Below are positions 24,898 to 32,145 of a DNA stretch of 54,400 bases, piece by piece (position 1 is the stretch's first letter; every line of letters begins with the position of its first letter). The notes beneath the pieces were generated by a model. That model ran no database searches and was not told where the DNA came from. It was given only the letters and a program-made list of their open reading frames with translations. Made by a program: the position numbers and the translations under genes. The DNA comes from an uncultured Collinsella sp. (GTDB lineage: Bacteria; Actinomycetota; Coriobacteriia; Coriobacteriales; Coriobacteriaceae), in the NCBI GenBank assembly GCA_902490365.1, contig CABUDQ010000007.1, positions 1-54,400 on the forward strand. Reading direction: 5' to 3'.

Positions 24898-24974
24898 TGG
24901 TAGCGGTGACTGGATTCGAACCAGTGACGCCACGGGTATGAACCGTGTGCTCTAACCAACTGAGCTACACCGCC
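24898..24974 (-). tRNA. tRNA-Met (CAT anticodon, elongator-like)
   Basis: 77 nt with encoded CCA. D-arm TAGCTCAGTTGGTTAGAGC, anticodon loop TTCATAC, T-arm ACTGGTTCGAATCCAGT. The acceptor has a G-U first pair. Third of three tRNAs before tuf. A lysidine-modified Ile tRNA cannot be excluded from the CAT anticodon alone. Confidence 0.92.
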
Positions 24975-24977
24975 GGA

Positions 24978-25053
24978 TGGAGCCTGCAACCAGACTTGAA
25001 CTGGTGACCTCTTCGTTACCAACGAAGTGCTCTACCGACTGAGCTATACAGGC
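24978..25053 (-). tRNA. tRNA-Thr (GGT anticodon)
   Basis: 76 nt with encoded CCA; acceptor GCCTGTA/TGCAGGC, anticodon loop TTGGTAA, T-arm ACCAGTTCAAGTCTGGT. Three bases separate it from tRNA-Met. Confidence 0.96.
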
Positions 25054-25063
25054 ACTTGACGGG

Positions 25064-25145
25064 TGGGAGCTATAGGATTCGAACCTATGTAGGCAGAGCC
25101 AACGGGTTTACAGCCCGTCCCCATTAACCACTCGGGCAAACTCCC
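25064..25145 (-). tRNA. tRNA-Tyr (GTA anticodon)
   Basis: 82 nt without an encoded CCA (the 3' end reads ACCC). Acceptor GGGAGTT/AGCTCCC, long variable arm typical of class II tRNAs, anticodon loop CTGTAAA. First of the Tyr-Thr-Met-tuf series. Confidence 0.94.
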
Positions 25146-25207
25146 AATCGTTCAAGTATCCGCAGGTTCTTTGGTCTTTTGGACCGCCGCCCCCGCGAAC
25201 GAAAAAG

Positions 25208-25237
25208 ATAATACGATGCAACCTTGGGGGCTGTCAA
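25208..25237 (-). promoter_or_regulatory. promoter of the tRNA-Tyr-Thr-Met(-tuf) unit
   Basis: TTGACA followed after 18 bp by TATTAT, about 63 bp before tRNA-Tyr. It shares GAGGTTTTCGTTGACAGC exactly with the rpmG promoter. Confidence 0.85.
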
Positions 25238-25247
25238 CGAAAACCTC

Positions 25248-25451
25248 TAAATACACGGTTCCGGGCGTATCTATATACCTTTGACCTGCTGTTTTGTTGA
25301 GTTTAGATATGAAGGACGCTGAATTTGCATGTAGCGGTGGCATTTCCCGAGGGAACACTTTGGCGTAGTGGAGTACACCTTCAGGATCGAACTTCGATAA
25401 CAGCCTATTTGCACCTATATATAGGTCGAGATCGGGCTTCCGTGGCAGATT
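25248..25451. other. noncoding spacer without recognised function
   Basis: No gene or structured element stands out except a 14-bp perfect palindrome ACCTATATATAGGT at 25413-25426. The rest of 25146-25935 is taken up by the promoter, the repeats and the terminator listed separately. Confidence 0.5.
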
Positions 25452-25596
25452 CGAGCGTGGATTTTCTTCCGTTTGAAATCGAGCGTGGACAATCTCCCAC
25501 TATTGGCGTGCCCCCAAGGCCAAAGTGGCAGATTATCCACGATCATTCACTAAGCGGGAGATTTTCCACGCTCGTACGTTCGATAATCCACGCTCA
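25452..25596. repeat. GTGGATAATCTCCC repeat cluster (family 2, copy B, compound)
   Basis: CGAGCGTGGATTTTC (25452) faces GAGATTTTCCACGCTCG (25558-25574), and inside it GAGCGTGGACAATCTCCCAC (25481-25500) faces GTGGCAGATTATCCACGATC (25525-25544). A further half-site GATAATCCACGCTC lies at 25582-25595. So two palindromes of the family are nested with a partial third. Confidence 0.8.
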
Positions 25597-25625
25597 GGGG
25601 GCAGCCGAGCTCGACACGGCTTTTG

Positions 25626-25680
25626 TCTCGATCTGTAACATATAGAGAACATTTTCTCCCCTATCTGTTACAGGTCGAGA
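25626..25680. repeat. TCTCGATCTGTAACA hairpin (family 1, copy 3)
   Basis: TCTCGATCTGTAACA (25626-25640) pairs with TGTTACAGGTCGAGA (25666-25680). Apical part GAGAACATTTTCTCC can pair further. Confidence 0.88.
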
Positions 25681-25704
25681 TATTACGCAGAGACCTCCGC
25701 TTAC

Positions 25705-25760
25705 GTCTCATTCTGTAACAGTAAGAACGGTTTTCAGCTTCTTCGTGTTACAGATCGAGA
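25705..25760. repeat. TCTCATTCTGTAACA hairpin (family 1, copy 4)
   Basis: GTCTCATTCTGTAACA (25705-25720) pairs with TGTTACAGATCGAGA (25746-25760). Apical part AAGAACGGTTTTCAGCTTCTT. Confidence 0.86.
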
Positions 25761-25783
25761 TGTTATCGGCCGTCCCTTGGCAA

Positions 25784-25842
25784 TGTCTCGATCTGTAACT
25801 ATAAGGAGGGTTTTCAGCCCGCCCGTGTTATAGATCGAGACA
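25784..25842. repeat. TCTCGATCTGTAAC hairpin (family 1, copy 5)
   Basis: TGTCTCGATCTGTAAC pairs with GTTATAGATCGAGACA. Apical part GGAGGGTTTTCAGCCC. The three copies 3-5 follow one another at about 79-80 bp spacing. Confidence 0.86.
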
Positions 25843-25892
25843 AACCTGAAGCTTGGTGGGAGTCAAACCCGCTGACATGTCAACATAAATAG

Positions 25893-25926
25893 AAACGGGC
25901 CCTGTCCCACAAGGGAACAGAGCCCG
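25893..25926 (-). terminator. terminator after tRNA-Thr(TGT)
   Basis: On the minus strand CGGGCTCTGTTCCC pairs with GGGACAGGGCCCG around TTGT, followed by TTTCTATTT. One arm carries GGGACAGG as in family 3. Confidence 0.85.
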
Positions 25927-25935
25927 AAACTTTCA

Positions 25936-26010
25936 TGGAGCCAGTGACAGGAATCGAACCTGCAACCCACTGATTACAAATCAGTTGCGCTACCGTTGCG
26001 CCACACTGGC
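25936..26010 (-). tRNA. tRNA-Thr (TGT anticodon)
   Basis: 75 nt with encoded CCA; acceptor GCCAGTG/CACTGGC, anticodon loop TTTGTAA, T-arm GCAGGTTCGATTCCTGT. A degenerate copy of its anticodon region lies about 110 bp upstream (26121-26149). Confidence 0.96.
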
Positions 26011-26120
26011 ACACTTGGCGCTTTCGCGCGAAGCCAGATAAGAATAAAGGAATTGCAGACGAGGCGCAACAGGCCCTTCGACCGACCACATCTCAAAACT
26101 ATTCGTTCTGACGATGCCAA

Positions 26121-26149
26121 GCCGCAACCCATTGATTACAAACCAGTTG
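26121..26149 (-). pseudogene. degenerate fragment of tRNA-Thr(TGT)
   Basis: GCAACCCATTGATTACAAACCAGTTG (26123-26148, given here in part) matches GCAACCCACTGATTACAAATCAGTTG of the intact tRNA at only two changed positions in 26. Both changes break anticodon-stem pairs. Acceptor and D-arms are not present. It may be the trace of a duplicated tRNA or of an old integration site. Confidence 0.65.
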
Positions 26150-26189
26150 GTTGGTCAATCGAGAAAGCAGCCCCCCACAGAAGGTTGAC

Positions 26190-26867
26190 CTACCTCCCGC
26201 GCAGGGCCTTGAGCTTGGCCAGGGCATCGGGGCTCAGGCGACTGCCCAGAGTCATCTTGATCTGCGGGGCCTCCTCGGCCTCGTGAACGTCGTTATCAAT
26301 CTGTTTGATCTCGTCCACCAGCATACGGCTCGAGATGCGCGTAACGCCCTTGCCCATGACGACGGCCTGGATCGTGCCGTCACTCGATACCACGGAGCAC
26401 GCGCGGCCTTCCTCGCGTGCCTCGATGCAGAGCTTCTGCACCACGGTATCGGCAGAGACGCCCGTCGGCGAGAACTCGATGCGCACGCCGCGGGCCGGTA
26501 GGTTGGGGCGCTCGTTGGAGATGTTGCCCGCGCCGTCGAACACGATCACGGCCTCGTAACGGCCCTGGGCAAACGCCGCGACATCGTTGATAAGCGCAGT
26601 ACGAGCCATATCGTGGACGTCGCTGGAATATGGATCGTCGGAATGGTCGTAGACGAGCTTTTCGTAGCGCGGCGTGCAGTGAATCACGTTGTAGCCGTCG
26701 ACCACCAGCAGCTCGGGCTTATTGGAGTGCACCGTCGAGACCGGATCGGCGATGGCCTGCGCAAACGCATTGCCGCCCACACCATAGGTCGCGGCCGAAA
26801 CGATCGGCTTGGCCGAGCCCTCGCCAAAGCGCTTGGCCTTGGACTTGGCGCGGTTCTTCTTGGACAT
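26190..26867 (-). CDS. NYN-domain RNase, YacP/Rae1 family
   Basis: 225 residues. After a basic N-terminus (MSKKNRAKSKAKRFGEG) and a linker, the NYN/PIN-like fold starts at LLVVDGYNVIH (about 53-63), with VIVFDGAG, SADTVVQKLC and VVSSDGTIQ carrying the acidic residues expected to bind metal. YacP/Rae1 in Bacillus subtilis is a ribosome-associated mRNA endonuclease. The gene starts three bases after rlmB stops, the same rlmB-yacP pair as in Bacillus. The N-terminal extension of about 50 residues is longer than in the Bacillus protein. Confidence 0.85.
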   Translation of the reverse strand: MSKKNRAKSKAKRFGEGSAKPIVSAATYGVGGNAFAQAIADPVSTVHSNKPELLVVDGYNVIHCTPRYEKLVYDHSDDPYSSDVHDMARTALINDVAAFAQGRYEAVIVFDGAGNISNERPNLPARGVRIEFSPTGVSADTVVQKLCIEAREEGRACSVVSSDGTIQAVVMGKGVTRISSRMLVDEIKQIDNDVHEAEEAPQIKMTLGSRLSPDALAKLKALRGR

Positions 26868-26870
26868 GCG

Positions 26871-27791
26871 CTACTCCTCCCCCATGAGCTCGCCGGCATT
26901 GCGGCGCAACCACTCAAAGCACAGCGCAGTGGTCGCCTGGGCAACATTGAGACTCTCGGTCATGCCGCGCTGGGGAAGCTTGGTCAAAAAGTCGCATTTC
27001 TCAAGCACCAGGCGCGAGATGCCGTCGCCCTCGGAGCCCATGACGAGCGCAACGCGGCCCTCGAAGGGAGCATCCCAGCAGCTGCCCTCGGCGTGCTCGG
27101 AAGCACCGCCCACCCAAAAGCCGGCGGCCTTGAGGTCGTCGAGCGCTCGAGCGATGTTGGGAACCTGTGCGATGGGCAGATGCATAACGGCGCCGGCAGA
27201 GGTCTTGTAGCTGCCGACGGTCACACCGGCGGCGCGCTTGTTGGCAATGATGACGCCCGCCGCGCCCACGACCTCGGCAGAGCGCACGATGGCGCCAAAG
27301 TTACCGTCGTCGGTCACGTGGTCGAGCACGACGACAAGAGCCGGACCCTCGCCCGCGCGGTCGAGGATATCGGCAACATCGGCATAGGGGAAGTTGCCCA
27401 CCTCGAGCGCAATGCCCTGGTGAGCGCCATGGCTCGACAGCGCATCGAGCTGCGCGCGCGGCACATACTTAATGCGGACACCCGCGGCGTTGAGATCGTC
27501 GACCAGGCGCGACAAGGCAGCATCGCGCTCCCCGCCCTCGGCGATGAGCGCGCACTTGACGGGAAAGCCGGTGCGCAGGGCCTCGGCGGCAGCACGGCGA
27601 CCTTCGATAAACTCGCCCTTGGGGACCTGAATGTTGTCGCGGTTGCGATTTCGCTGCGGACGCGCAGCCTGGGCTTGGGAGCGCTCGCGCTGGCCCTTGG
27701 AAGCGGCAGCGCGGTCATTGCGGCGAATCGGGCGCGAGCCAGAAGCAGCCTGTTTGCCACCACGAGGCGCACGCTTGCGATTGTCGGCCAT
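26871..27791 (-). CDS. rlmB: 23S rRNA 2'-O-methyltransferase, TrmH/SpoU family (RlmB-type)
   Basis: 306 residues. A basic, low-complexity N-terminus (about 1-55, rich in Arg/Gln/Asn) is followed by the L30e-like substrate-binding domain (FIEGRRAAAEALRTGF) and the SpoU methylase core with its knot: LDHVTDDGNFGAIVRSAEVVGA, LVMGSEGDGISRLVLEKCD and PQRGMTESLNVAQATTALCFEW. It would methylate a ribose in 23S rRNA (G2251 in E. coli numbering) using S-adenosylmethionine. It lies between cysS and yacP as in Bacillus. Confidence 0.92.
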   Translation of the reverse strand: MADNRKRAPRGGKQAASGSRPIRRNDRAAASKGQRERSQAQAARPQRNRNRDNIQVPKGEFIEGRRAAAEALRTGFPVKCALIAEGGERDAALSRLVDDLNAAGVRIKYVPRAQLDALSSHGAHQGIALEVGNFPYADVADILDRAGEGPALVVVLDHVTDDGNFGAIVRSAEVVGAAGVIIANKRAAGVTVGSYKTSAGAVMHLPIAQVPNIARALDDLKAAGFWVGGASEHAEGSCWDAPFEGRVALVMGSEGDGISRLVLEKCDFLTKLPQRGMTESLNVAQATTALCFEWLRRNAGELMGEE

Positions 27792-27833
27792 AAAGCGACC
27801 TCCTAAATACGACTATCAAACGAAACAAATAGA

Positions 27834-27936
27834 CCGACCGCCCGAGGTGCGGCAGATTGCCTTGAAAGAGGAGGGCATAGACCTTGAGGTCATGCCCGAC
27901 GATTGAAAGGCAAGGTGCCGTGGCTCGGGCGGTCGG
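27834..27936 (-). repeat. ~100-nt imperfect hairpin (family 4, copy 1)
   Basis: CCGACCGCCCGAG... on one arm faces CTCGGGCGGTCGG on the other, continuing inward through GGCA, TTGCCTT and GGGCAT to a GACC-TTGA-GGTC tip. On the minus strand the stem is followed by TCTATTTGTTT, so it could terminate transcription coming from cysS. Shares inner sequence (TGAAAGAGGAG, GGCAAGGT) with copy 2 next to it. Confidence 0.8.
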
Positions 27937-27940
27937 CACG

Positions 27941-28038
27941 GGTTTTCCAAGTGTCCGAGATGGCCGTGAAAGAGGAGCGACGCGTACTTGAGTACGCGAG
28001 CGACGGTTTGAACGGCAAGGTCGGGTGCTTGGGAAACC
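27941..28038 (-). repeat. ~100-nt imperfect hairpin (family 4, copy 2)
   Basis: GGTTTTCCAAG... faces CTTGGGAAACC, the inner stem ends in CGCGTAC-TTGA-GTACGCG. It begins nine bases after the cysS stop. Tandem with copy 1; the two share TGAAAGAGGAG and GGCAAGGT at the same relative positions, so they are an old duplication. Confidence 0.8.
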
Positions 28039-28046
28039 AGCAGGGA

Positions 28047-29513
28047 TTAGAGAGTCTTGATACGGGTGCCAGCTGCAGTATCTTCGATCGTCAGACCCAG
28101 GTCCTTGAGCTGATCGCGGATGGCATCTGCCAGATCCCAGTTCTTGGCGGCGCGGGCCTCGGCGCGGGCCTCGAGAATCTTGGCAGCGGCCTCGTCCACA
28201 TCGTCGCCCGTGTAGGCGACCAGGCCGGCGGCAACGCCTAGCAGACCCAGCGGCAGCTCGACCTTGGGCTCGGGGAGCTCAACGCCAAACGTATCGAGCA
28301 GCTCGACCAGCGTATCGGCGGCGGCAAGCGCGGCGGCCTTGTCGGCAGCGTCGCCCGCCTGCTCCAGGTACTGGTTGCACTCGGTCACAAAGCCAAAGAC
28401 GGCACCCATGGCACCAGCGGTGTTAAAGTCGTCGTCCATGCACTCCTTAAAGGTGGCACGGGTCTCAGCGGCCTTGGCGGCAAACGCCTCGGATGCTGCC
28501 TCATCGGCATCGGCCGTCGCATGGTTCGCGGCCCAGCGCAGGTTCTCGACCGTACCGGCGATACGCATGAGCGAGTTCTCGGCACCCTCCAGGCGCTCCC
28601 AAGAAAAGTCAAGCGGCGAGCGATAGCTCGTCTGCAGCATCAGCAGGCGCAGGGCCGCGGCAGAGTGCTGTTCGAGCACCTCAGCCAGCGTAAAGAAGTT
28701 TCCGAGCGACTTGGACATCTTCTCGCCGTCGACCAGCAGCATGCCCGTGTGCATCCAGGTGTTGGAGAAACCCTGGTGCCAGGCGCAGGTGGCCTGGGCG
28801 CACTCGTTCTCGTGATGCGGGAAGGCAAGGTCGGAGCCGCCGCCGTGGATGTCGATCGGGGTGCCCAGGTAGCGATGCACCATGGCGGCGCACTCGGTGT
28901 GCCAACCGGGACGGCCCTCGCCCCAGGGGCTCGGCCAGCTGGGCTCGCCGGGCTTGGCGGCCTTCCACAGGGCAAAGTCGAGCGGGTCGTTCTTGTCCTC
29001 GTTCTCCTCGATGCGCGCGCCAACCATAAGGTCGTCGATGTTGCGGCCCGAGACCTGACCATAGTTGGGATCGCTGCGCACGGCAAAGTACACGTCGCCG
29101 TTATCGGCGGCGTAAGCGTGACCCTGCTCGATAAGCGTCTTGATCATAGCGATCATGGGGCCGATCTCCTTGGTGGCGCGGGGGCGCACATCGGGATCGA
29201 GCACGTTGGCGGCGCGCATGACGCCGATGAACTTGTCGGAGAACTCCGTCGCGACCTCGGCGGCCGTTCGGCCCTGCTCGTTGGCGCGCTTGATGATCTT
29301 GTCATCGACATCGGTGAGGTTCTGGGCGAACGTGACCTCGTAGCCGCTCGCGATGAGCCAGCGGCGAATCACATCGAAGCTGATGAACGTGCGGGCGTTG
29401 CCGATGTGGATGTTGTCGTAGACCGTGGGGCCGCACACGTACATGCGGACCTTGCCGGACTCGATGGGCTGGAACTCTTCCTTTTTATGGGTAGCGCTGT
29501 TGTAGATACGCAT
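28047..29513 (-). CDS. cysS: cysteinyl-tRNA synthetase
   Basis: 488 residues, class I. HIGH-type box in GPTVYDNIHIGNARTF, the zinc/cysteine-binding residues in CGPTVYD, WHTECAAM and HHENECAQ, and KMSKSLGN for ATP. It charges tRNA-Cys. It starts three bases after the ispF stop, in the ispD-ispF-cysS-rlmB-yacP series. No T-box leader is seen. The C-terminal part keeps the DALR-like helical domain. Confidence 0.97.
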   Translation of the reverse strand: MRIYNSATHKKEEFQPIESGKVRMYVCGPTVYDNIHIGNARTFISFDVIRRWLIASGYEVTFAQNLTDVDDKIIKRANEQGRTAAEVATEFSDKFIGVMRAANVLDPDVRPRATKEIGPMIAMIKTLIEQGHAYAADNGDVYFAVRSDPNYGQVSGRNIDDLMVGARIEENEDKNDPLDFALWKAAKPGEPSWPSPWGEGRPGWHTECAAMVHRYLGTPIDIHGGGSDLAFPHHENECAQATCAWHQGFSNTWMHTGMLLVDGEKMSKSLGNFFTLAEVLEQHSAAALRLLMLQTSYRSPLDFSWERLEGAENSLMRIAGTVENLRWAANHATADADEAASEAFAAKAAETRATFKECMDDDFNTAGAMGAVFGFVTECNQYLEQAGDAADKAAALAAADTLVELLDTFGVELPEPKVELPLGLLGVAAGLVAYTGDDVDEAAAKILEARAEARAAKNWDLADAIRDQLKDLGLTIEDTAAGTRIKTL

Positions 29514-29516
29514 TCG

Positions 29517-30011
29517 TTACTCCTTAACGGTTTTCTGTAGCAGGCAGACGGCCCAGGCGCCAATTCCCTCGCCTTGGCCTTCCCAGCCGAGCTTTTCGGT
29601 CGTAGTGGCGGCAACGCCCACGTTTTCGACGTCAACGCCCAGGGCATGGGCAAGGTTGGCGCGCATGGCATCGCGGTGCGGGGTGATCTTAGGCTGCTGG
29701 CAGGCAATGGTGCAGTCGGCATCGACAAACTCAAAGCCCAGCTCGCGCGCATAGTCCATCACGCGAGCGAGCAGCACCATCGAATCGGCACCCTCGTAGG
29801 CGGGATCGGTGTCGGGGAATAGCTTGCCGATGTCTCCCCCGCGGCAGGCTCCCAGAATGGCGTCTGCCAGCGCGTGTGCAAGCACATCGGCATCCGAGTG
29901 GCCCAGCAGGCCGCGCTCGTAGGGGATGTCGACCCCGCCGATGATACATCGACGCCCCTCCACCAAACGGTGGACGTCGTAGCCGTGGCCAATGCGCAGG
30001 TTACTGAACAT
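29517..30011 (-). CDS. ispF: 2-C-methyl-D-erythritol 2,4-cyclodiphosphate synthase
   Basis: 164 residues from the ATG at 30011, beginning MFSNLRIGHGYDVHRL. Zinc ligands D12 and H14 in GYDVH and the histidine in LLGHSDADVLAHA are present, with the C-terminal TTTEKLGWEGQGEGIGAWA. It makes the cyclic diphosphate of the non-mevalonate isoprenoid pathway. It overlaps the ispD end by 11 bases, indicating coupling; the longer frame would run deep into ispD. Confidence 0.95.
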   Translation of the reverse strand: MFSNLRIGHGYDVHRLVEGRRCIIGGVDIPYERGLLGHSDADVLAHALADAILGACRGGDIGKLFPDTDPAYEGADSMVLLARVMDYARELGFEFVDADCTIACQQPKITPHRDAMRANLAHALGVDVENVGVAATTTEKLGWEGQGEGIGAWAVCLLQKTVKE

Positions 30012-30729
30012 GGGGAAGGTCCTCTCCCTCGGCCATACGGCCAAGCAGAATCGCGGTTACGGGACGCAGGTCCTCGGGCACCGTAACCTTAAGGTTGTCG
30101 CGCGGACTCTGGACGCAGCGGACGCGTCCACCCATGCGCTCAACCAGCGATGAATCGTCGGTACCGATAAAGCCCTCGGCGATGGCTGCGGCGTGAGCGC
30201 GCTTCATGGCGTCGACGCTAAAGATCTGCGGCGTCTGCGCGGCCCAATAGAGCTCACGCGGCGGCGTCTCGACGATATTATCGCCGTCGACGATCTTGAG
30301 CGTGTCGATCGCGGGCTGACCGCACACGACACCGTCGAGGGCGCGGTCGCCCACAAGCACGTCGATCGCATGATCGATGGCCTCGGTCGTGATGAGCGGA
30401 CGGGCGCCGTCGTGGATGGCGACGTACTCAAAGCCCGCCGGCACCGCGTGCACGCCGGCGCGGGTGGAATCCTGACGAGTATCGCCGGCATCGGCAAAAC
30501 TGATGGGCGTGTCATAGTCAAACGGGTCGATGGCCAGGCGGCGCATCTCGGCACGGCGCTCGGCAGGGCACACCACCACGATGTGGCCGACCTTGTTGCT
30601 ACGATCGAACGCGCGGATGGACCAGCTCATGAGCGGACGGCCCGCCACGTTAACGAGCTGCTTGCCGCCGGGATTTCCAAAGCGCTGGCCGCTGCCGCCG
30701 GCAACGACCACGGCGCATACGGGCGCCAT
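30001..30729 (-). CDS. ispD: 2-C-methyl-D-erythritol 4-phosphate cytidylyltransferase
   Basis: 242 residues. Nucleotide-binding start AVVVAGGSGQRFGNPGGKQLV, HDGARPLI for substrate and metal, and AAQTPQIFS near the end. It activates methylerythritol phosphate with CTP, the step before IspE (45287-46183) and IspF (adjacent). The ATG overlaps the disA stop by one base. Confidence 0.95.
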   Translation of the reverse strand: MAPVCAVVVAGGSGQRFGNPGGKQLVNVAGRPLMSWSIRAFDRSNKVGHIVVVCPAERRAEMRRLAIDPFDYDTPISFADAGDTRQDSTRAGVHAVPAGFEYVAIHDGARPLITTEAIDHAIDVLVGDRALDGVVCGQPAIDTLKIVDGDNIVETPPRELYWAAQTPQIFSVDAMKRAHAAAIAEGFIGTDDSSLVERMGGRVRCVQSPRDNLKVTVPEDLRPVTAILLGRMAEGEDLPHVQ

Positions 30730-31796
30730 TATGCGTTCCCCTGTTTGGTGCCCTTCATGCGGTACAGGGAGTCCGCAAGAATGGCAGGGTTGTTGACGCC
30801 AAAGTCGCCCAGGCGCTCCGGATCCTCGCTGATGTCATCCATGAGCTCCTGCAGCGAGCCGTACTCGTCGACGATCTTCTCGGCCACGCCGTCGCGCACA
30901 ACAGACACGCGCGAAAGCGTGCGCAGGCCCAGCGGCGTCATGACGGAGTCCTCGTCCAGGTCGTCGTAACCCAGAACCGCCGCCACATGCTGTGGGTCGG
31001 ACAGGTCCTTAGGCGTCATACGGCTCAGGTTGGCGCGGATCTTTTCGGCATTGGCCTCGGAGGAATCGCTCGCATAGTCGCGAATCATCAGGTCGTACTC
31101 GGTATCCATGCTGGAGCCGGCGAGCTGCTCGAGCTGCATCTGCACGAGCTTGCCCTGGTTGCCCAGCTTGACAATGCAATCCTTAAGTTCGGTCTTTGCC
31201 TGCTGCATGATCTCGAAGCTCGAGAAAATCCCGGTAATGTCGGCGAGCGTAACGTAGTCGTCGAGCTCGAGGGCCGTCAGGCGCAGCAGGGAGCGGTCGA
31301 GCGACTGACGGGTAGTCTGGAGCGTGGCGACGAGCTGGTTGACCGAGCTCATGATGGTGGTGACGGGCTGGATCTCGTAGCTCTTGCCGTGAACGTACAC
31401 GTTGACGACGGCACGACGGGCCGAGACCGAGATCACGATGGCATCCGTGAGCACCGACATGCGGGCGGCGGTGCGGTGACGCATGCCCGTCTCACTCGTG
31501 GCAAGCGAGGGATCGGGATTGAGGTGGAAGTTGGCGCGCAGGATCTGGGTGAGGTCGCCGTCGATGACGATGGCGCCGTCCATCTTGGAAAGCTCGAACA
31601 GGCGGTTCGAGGTAAACGAAATGTTGAGCGGGAAGCCGTCGTTACCAGCAGCGAGCACGTTTTCGGTGTCGCCGACGCAAATAAGAGCGCCCAGGTGACC
31701 AGCAATGATCATGTCGAGGGCGGTGCGGATCGGCTGGCCAGGTGCCGTCAGGCGGATGGCCTGTTCCATACGCTTTTGCAGCTCGTTCTTATCCAA
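30729..31796 (-). CDS. disA: DNA integrity scanning protein DisA, diadenylate cyclase
   Basis: 355 residues, full length. N-terminal DAC domain with the DGA motif in LFELSKMDGAIVIDGD and the RHR motif in SETGMRHRTAARMS, a helical linker, and a C-terminal HhH domain (RTLSRVSVVRDGVAEKIVDEYGSLQELM). It turns two ATP into cyclic di-AMP and pauses at branched DNA. The start is a TTG with GGGAG seven bases upstream; no in-frame ATG is available. It opens the disA-ispD-ispF-cysS-rlmB-yacP unit; in Bacillus it also precedes ispD. Confidence 0.95.
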   Translation of the reverse strand: MDKNELQKRMEQAIRLTAPGQPIRTALDMIIAGHLGALICVGDTENVLAAGNDGFPLNISFTSNRLFELSKMDGAIVIDGDLTQILRANFHLNPDPSLATSETGMRHRTAARMSVLTDAIVISVSARRAVVNVYVHGKSYEIQPVTTIMSSVNQLVATLQTTRQSLDRSLLRLTALELDDYVTLADITGIFSSFEIMQQAKTELKDCIVKLGNQGKLVQMQLEQLAGSSMDTEYDLMIRDYASDSSEANAEKIRANLSRMTPKDLSDPQHVAAVLGYDDLDEDSVMTPLGLRTLSRVSVVRDGVAEKIVDEYGSLQELMDDISEDPERLGDFGVNNPAILADSLYRMKGTKQGNA

Positions 31797-31954
31797 GGCA
31801 TCGCTCCCATCGCATACGCTCCATAAACGCTAAATAGTTTCTCACGGTTTGTCCCCGCGGCGCTCGCGAAATCCGATGCTTACAGAATGAGCGAACACCG
31901 CTGAGAGCCTCAACCCAAATGAGCTGTTCATGTGGTAGCATCGGGATTCACATG

Positions 31955-32056
31955 AATGAGGGAGTAGTCGCGTGACCGGGTTCGCCTCCGGTGGCGCGGC
32001 AAGTCAACATACTGGCCGACACGGTCTGGCTTGCCTTAATGAACGAGACTCGTGGT
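31955..32056 (+). ncRNA. yybP-ykoY (manganese) riboswitch aptamer
   Basis: The 5' strand AATGAGGGAGTAG, the middle GTCAACATACTGGC and the 3' ACGAGACTCGT match the conserved parts of the yybP-ykoY element, and ATGAG pairs with CTCGT to close the aptamer. It precedes mntP and overlaps a terminator, so Mn(II) binding should prevent termination and raise efflux. The stretch 31797-31954 before it is upstream DNA of disA and the unidentified riboswitch promoter. Confidence 0.88.
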
Positions 32057-32090
32057 TGTACGCGCGGCGCGTACGCCACGGGTCTTTTTT
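32047..32090 (+). terminator. riboswitch-controlled terminator before mntP
   Basis: GACTCGTGG..GTACGCG pairs with CGCGTAC.CCACGGGTC, followed by TTTTTT. Its 5' arm contains the ACTCGT that closes the aptamer, so the two folds exclude each other. Confidence 0.88.
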
Positions 32091-32145
32091 GTTGCTCCCC
32101 TGTCAGAAGTACACGCGGGTTCGCCCGCAAGGAGGGAGCCAAACC

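Noticed and set aside
25626..25842. Regularly spaced repeats resembling a short CRISPR array
   Set aside because: Each unit is itself a palindrome of about 55 bp whose halves are the repeated part; the sequence between units is not spacer-like, there are only three units and no cas gene.
26011..26189. Possible integrated element at tRNA-Thr
   Set aside because: Only 110 bp separate the tRNA from its fragment and no integrase or cargo is present, so only the fragment itself is reported.
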